Assembly (NCBI GenBank): GCA_016180145.1
Contig: JACPBT010000025.1
Coordinates: 1 to 7,845, forward strand
DNA length: 7,845 bases
Source of the DNA: Candidatus Woesearchaeota archaeon
GTDB lineage: Archaea > Nanobdellota > Nanobdellia > Woesearchaeales > UBA10216
Direction: 5' to 3'
How positions within the stretch are numbered: the stretch's first letter is position 1; every line of letters begins with the position of its first letter. Shown here in pieces: positions 5,248-7,845 of the stretch. The notes under the pieces were generated by a model, which ran no database searches, had not been told where the DNA came from, and worked only from the letters and a program-made list of their open reading frames with translations. A program made the position numbers and the translations under genes.

Positions 5248-5387
5248 TGAATGAGCAGGGTTATGAAGTGGCAACATTCATGAATCCTGTTTTACCTTTT
5301 CTGCCTGAAATATTCGGCTACGACTACCGCATATTATTTGTTGCAATGCCGCAACTATTCAAGGCTGAGAAGCTCAATAAGGGTTGA
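5248..5387 (+). pseudogene. 3' remnant of the interrupted methyltransferase gene
   Basis: Joined to C4003, this stretch continues the methyltransferase frame: after TRE the reading is L-NEQGYEVATFMNPVLPFL, then PEIFGYDYRILFVAMPQLFK and a short tail ending at TGA 5385-5387. The 46 residues restore a 203-residue protein and supply the last strands expected of a class I methyltransferase. The fragment has no start signals of its own and is presumably untranslated. Its last 33 bases overlap, on the opposite strand, the end of the debranching-enzyme gene (stop 5355-5357), so the two genes converged with overlapping tails before the insertion. Confidence 0.88.
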
Positions 5388-7091
5388 GCAGCTCCACGCC
5401 TGACTGAGGCAGCCACCGGCAGACTGCCTGCCTGCCGAAGAAAGCTCAGAGCAGCAGCCTGCTGCGCCCTGCCACAGCAAGTCGTTAACTGAAGCGGACT
5501 TTATTTTCTCAATAAAAGTTCTATACTTCACCCTGTTAATACTGTGCATGACAATTGCAGCAAGGTTATTGAGCCAATACCACGAATCGCCGCGGTGGTA
5601 AGAGCGGTTATCCTCTCCTGTATGGCTCTGCTGGAACAGCGGGCTTGAACGGTCAATGGTGGCAATGCCTCCCCACTCAAGCCATAAGCGCGGAAGCACT
5701 GAATCAATGCAAAGCTCCCACTCTTTTTTTGACAGAAGCTTCCCATAGGCGTATGCAGCAATGAAAATGTTAGGGCGAATTGTGAAGTCGCCAGCCAAAT
5801 CAGCAAGATAAGAGCCGTTCCAAAACCTCTGCCGCACAGCCTTAACCATTGCAGCAATTTTCTGCTTTACTTTTATATCCTCCCTCAACTTAAAAAGAAA
5901 CTCATATGAGGCAAGAGTCAGGGCCTGAACCTCAACAGGAAACCCCTCCCTCCCATTATCATTGAAAGCTGTGTCCATCCAGCTTTCATTCCTTCTACTG
6001 AAAACAAGTCCGTCAACTGCATTCTTATCCTGAAGCGCAAGCGAGCTTTCAAGAGCGGCTGCTACCTCCTCCCTTTCAGAGCTGCTGAAAACACCTTTCC
6101 TGAAAAGCTGCGCTGCGCGAAGAAAAAGCCAGCCAACAGAATCAGAGCTTCCAAGATTGCTGCCCCTAACATTCAAAAGCCGCCCGTCCTCACCCAAAGA
6201 GCGGACAAAGCGCATAACAGCCAGCTTCTGAATGTATTCATGGGCTGCAGGCAGGGCAACCAGCGAATCCCTGCTCCACTCCTGAAAAAACCACGGAATG
6301 CCTGCATAGATGCCTGACTTGTTGACAAGGCTGTCAAACGAGGCTTTAGCAGCAGCCACCGGCATTGAATCGGAATTGAACTGCGAAAAATAGCGCTTCT
6401 GCCCAGCCATAAGGGATTCAAAATTTTCAAAGGCGTAAGCAGCCTGCGAAACAGCCAGCGCCTCATCACGGGATGCAGCAACAACAATGCGGCATGCGCT
6501 TACATCAGCAGCGTGGTAAACATACCTTTCCCATGAGCTGTTCCTCGCCCTGTCGAGAGCATAAACCCTCTTAATCCAATTTCCAACGCCGCTCCACAAG
6601 CCATCACACTTCAAGGCAACATAGAGCCTGAACTCATCCACACCATTGCTTGAATCCTCCCGGCTGTCAGTCTTTTTTACAAACTCAATGACATGAATAC
6701 TGTCCTTTTCATAAACCCTGTAGAAGCGCCCGAACTGGCGCATGTCATACGCAGCCCTGCAATCAAGAAAAACAGAAACCAACGCTTTCGGAGATGCCTC
6801 GTAGCACAGCGCATTAAAGCTGTGCGGAAGAAAAAAAGTCTCTGAAACACTGCCTTTGCGCCTCACAACGCTGTGAAAGCGATGCTCAACCAGCGAAACA
6901 TCACCGGCAGCCTCAACGCTCTCCAGCGTCCTAAAAATGCCGCGCTCATTAATGAAAAAGCCCTGAAACTTGCTTGAAGGAACAGCATCAACATATGCAA
7001 AGGAGCCGGCAGTGTTTGCAAGAATAAATGCAGAAGCGCTGCAATCTTTCTCCAGAAGCTGTCTGCCAATGCGATAGCTTACATTAACCAT
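5355..7091 (-). CDS. Glycogen debranching enzyme (amylo-alpha-1,6-glucosidase type)
   Basis: The 578-residue product (from ATG 7091) matches the archaeal/bacterial debranching family with an N-terminal beta domain and a C-terminal alpha/alpha barrel (GDE_C). Residue positions from the GTG at 7100: GIPWFFQEWSRDS (267-279), ESWMDTAFNDNGREGFPVEV (372-391), TIRPNIFIAAY (440-450), YHRGDSWYWL (501-510) and GGCLSQAWS (562-570), all family signatures. It should hydrolyse alpha-1,6 branches of glycogen-like glucan in the cytoplasm; no signal peptide is seen. The ATG at 7091 is chosen because GGTG (7099-7102) is a well-placed Shine-Dalgarno and the galT stop TGA lies one base upstream (TGATATG). The GTG at 7100, three codons earlier and overlapping galT by 8 bases, is the alternative. 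The C-terminus is cysteine-rich (GAAGCCSE, GGC, WSC). Confidence 0.93.
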   Translation of the reverse strand: MVNVSYRIGRQLLEKDCSASAFILANTAGSFAYVDAVPSSKFQGFFINERGIFRTLESVEAAGDVSLVEHRFHSVVRRKGSVSETFFLPHSFNALCYEASPKALVSVFLDCRAAYDMRQFGRFYRVYEKDSIHVIEFVKKTDSREDSSNGVDEFRLYVALKCDGLWSGVGNWIKRVYALDRARNSSWERYVYHAADVSACRIVVAASRDEALAVSQAAYAFENFESLMAGQKRYFSQFNSDSMPVAAAKASFDSLVNKSGIYAGIPWFFQEWSRDSLVALPAAHEYIQKLAVMRFVRSLGEDGRLLNVRGSNLGSSDSVGWLFLRAAQLFRKGVFSSSEREEVAAALESSLALQDKNAVDGLVFSRRNESWMDTAFNDNGREGFPVEVQALTLASYEFLFKLREDIKVKQKIAAMVKAVRQRFWNGSYLADLAGDFTIRPNIFIAAYAYGKLLSKKEWELCIDSVLPRLWLEWGGIATIDRSSPLFQQSHTGEDNRSYHRGDSWYWLNNLAAIVMHSINRVKYRTFIEKIKSASVNDLLWQGAAGCCSELSSAGRQSAGGCLSQAWSCSTLIELLSLE

Positions 7092-7102
7092 ATCAAGCAC
7101 CC
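7089..7102 (-). promoter_or_regulatory. galT-debranching gene coupling junction
   Basis: The minus strand reads GGTGCTTGATATGG: GGTG (ribosome-binding site), the galT stop TGA (7093-7095), one base, then ATG (7089-7091). The ribosome-binding site and stop/start overlap indicate coupled translation from one message. Confidence 0.65.
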
Positions 7103-7845
7103 TGCCTGTAAAACCCTGCGGCAGCCTCAGGAGAAACTGTGTTGATTGTTACGCCGCTTCCAAGCTCAAAGCCAGCCCATGCCGCTATGCGAGGCGCAAG
7201 CTCAAGATGGAAGTGCAGTTTTGAACCTGAAGAAGCGCAGTGGAGAAAATAATTATATGACACACCAATTGACTTAAGACGCCTGAGGGAACGGTGCAGA
7301 ATTTCGGCAAAATCCCTAAGCTCAGCCCTGCTTAAATCAGAAAGCGCAGTGGCATGCCTTTTTGGAAAAATCCAAAGCTCGTAATTAAAGCGGGAGGCAT
7401 ATGGCGAAAAGGCAACCGCGCTGCGGTTCTCAAAACATAGCCTCGCACCTTTGCGCTCAGCCTCAATAACCATGCAATACCTGCAAATTCCATTCCTGAC
7501 AGAGATGCTTTCCTCCTTAATTATCGGAGGAATGAAGCCTGTTGCAATAACCTGACTATGGGAATGCGCCAGCGAAGCGCCGCCACTGCCACCATGATTC
7601 TTAAAGACGCTGACATATCTGATGCCAGGGGCTGAGGCAAGAGCATTTATGCGCTGCATGTAAACGCCAAAAAGCTCAATGACAGCAGGCAGCCCAAGGT
7701 CCCAAAGCTGCCTTGTGCGAGAGGGCGTTTCCACAATTATCTCATGGCTGCCATAAGCAGCAGAAGAAACAAGCAGGCTGCCGGAATGCAGAGGCTGCTT
7801 TGCATCCATGCCAACCGCCGGAAACAGGTTTGCAAACCACCTCAT
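7093..7845 (-). CDS. galT: Galactose-1-phosphate uridylyltransferase-like protein (5' end beyond window)
   Basis: This is the C-terminal 250 residues of a HIT-superfamily hexose-1-phosphate uridylyltransferase; the full protein is usually 320-350 residues. The first Met in view is internal. Its sequence MRWFANLFPAV corresponds to the family's VRxxPNKFPAV, so the N-terminal zinc motif lies outside. Visible motifs: YGSHEIIVETP (31-41), FKNHGGSGGASLAHSHSQVI (81-100) with the nucleophilic His in HSHSQ, a CRYC pair (121-124), NYELWIFPKRH (154-164), HFHLELAPR (211-219) and FELGSGVTIN (226-235). The enzyme exchanges UMP between UDP-glucose and galactose-1-phosphate. Archaeal homologues may act on other sugar phosphates or as UDP-/ADP-sugar phosphorylases, so the exact substrate is open. 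It is coupled to the downstream debranching gene. Confidence 0.92.
   Translation of the reverse strand: MRWFANLFPAVGMDAKQPLHSGSLLVSSAAYGSHEIIVETPSRTRQLWDLGLPAVIELFGVYMQRINALASAPGIRYVSVFKNHGGSGGASLAHSHSQVIATGFIPPIIKEESISVRNGICRYCMVIEAERKGARLCFENRSAVAFSPYASRFNYELWIFPKRHATALSDLSRAELRDFAEILHRSLRRLKSIGVSYNYFLHCASSGSKLHFHLELAPRIAAWAGFELGSGVTINTVSPEAAAGFYRQGA

Noticed and set aside
5089..5277. Minus-strand open frame across the right end of the IS
   Set aside because: Crosses the IS boundary and is antisense to the transposase, so it is a chance frame.
1..7845. CRISPR array, defence island, tRNA or rRNA genes
   Set aside because: No regularly spaced repeats, no recognisable defence domains, and no tRNA-like or rRNA-like sequence noticed on either strand.

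Overview
The window looks archaeal. It carries a recognisable diphthine synthase (diphthamide on EF-2 occurs only in archaea and eukaryotes). Several genes have TATA-like boxes centred about 26-28 bases before their start codon, as expected for archaeal leaderless transcripts. The transposon it contains is of an archaeal type. Genes are tightly packed, with 3' ends touching or overlapping. A small (DPANN-like) archaeon would fit, but I cannot place the lineage from this sequence alone.

Layout. Positions 1-116 (minus) hold the start of a small membrane protein that runs off the left edge, with a TATA box at 140-147. Bases 156-299 hold no gene I can support. Next on the minus strand are a winged-helix regulator (300-575), diphthine synthase dph5 (656-1414) and a divergent Nudix-fold protein resembling NUDT22-type UDP-glucose hydrolases (1446-2396). 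A divergent promoter region (2397-2520) with a perfect 6+6 bp palindrome in its middle separates these from a plus-strand operon: a compact GH15-type glucoamylase-like enzyme (2521-3525) and a small SAM-dependent methyltransferase (from 3532).

The methyltransferase gene is split by a complete insertion sequence of 1235 bp (4004-5238). It has 12-bp perfect terminal inverted repeats, a 9-bp target duplication (CACGGGAAC), a DDE transposase on the plus strand and a divergent 64-residue accessory ORF on the minus strand. Joining the host sequence across the duplication restores a 203-codon ORF that ends at 5387. The insertion is therefore clean and probably recent. The regulatory region between the two IS genes has a repeated TTAGGCA/TGCCTAA element overlapping both start codons, including an 8-bp inverted repeat whose right arm begins with the transposase start codon.

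On the right, on the minus strand, a GalT-type hexose-1-phosphate uridylyltransferase (5' end beyond the window) is translationally coupled to a glycogen-debranching amylo-alpha-1,6-glucosidase (5355-7091). The debranching gene's 3' end overlaps the 3' end of the broken methyltransferase gene by 33 bases.

Genes in concert: debranching enzyme, GH15 hydrolase, GalT and a putative UDP-sugar Nudix protein together suggest alpha-glucan breakdown or remodelling and nucleotide-sugar balance. The link is by domain identity and proximity only. I see no defence island, CRISPR array, tRNA or rRNA. The most notable content is the intact IS with its start-codon elements, the gene it has broken, and the unusual Nudix protein.
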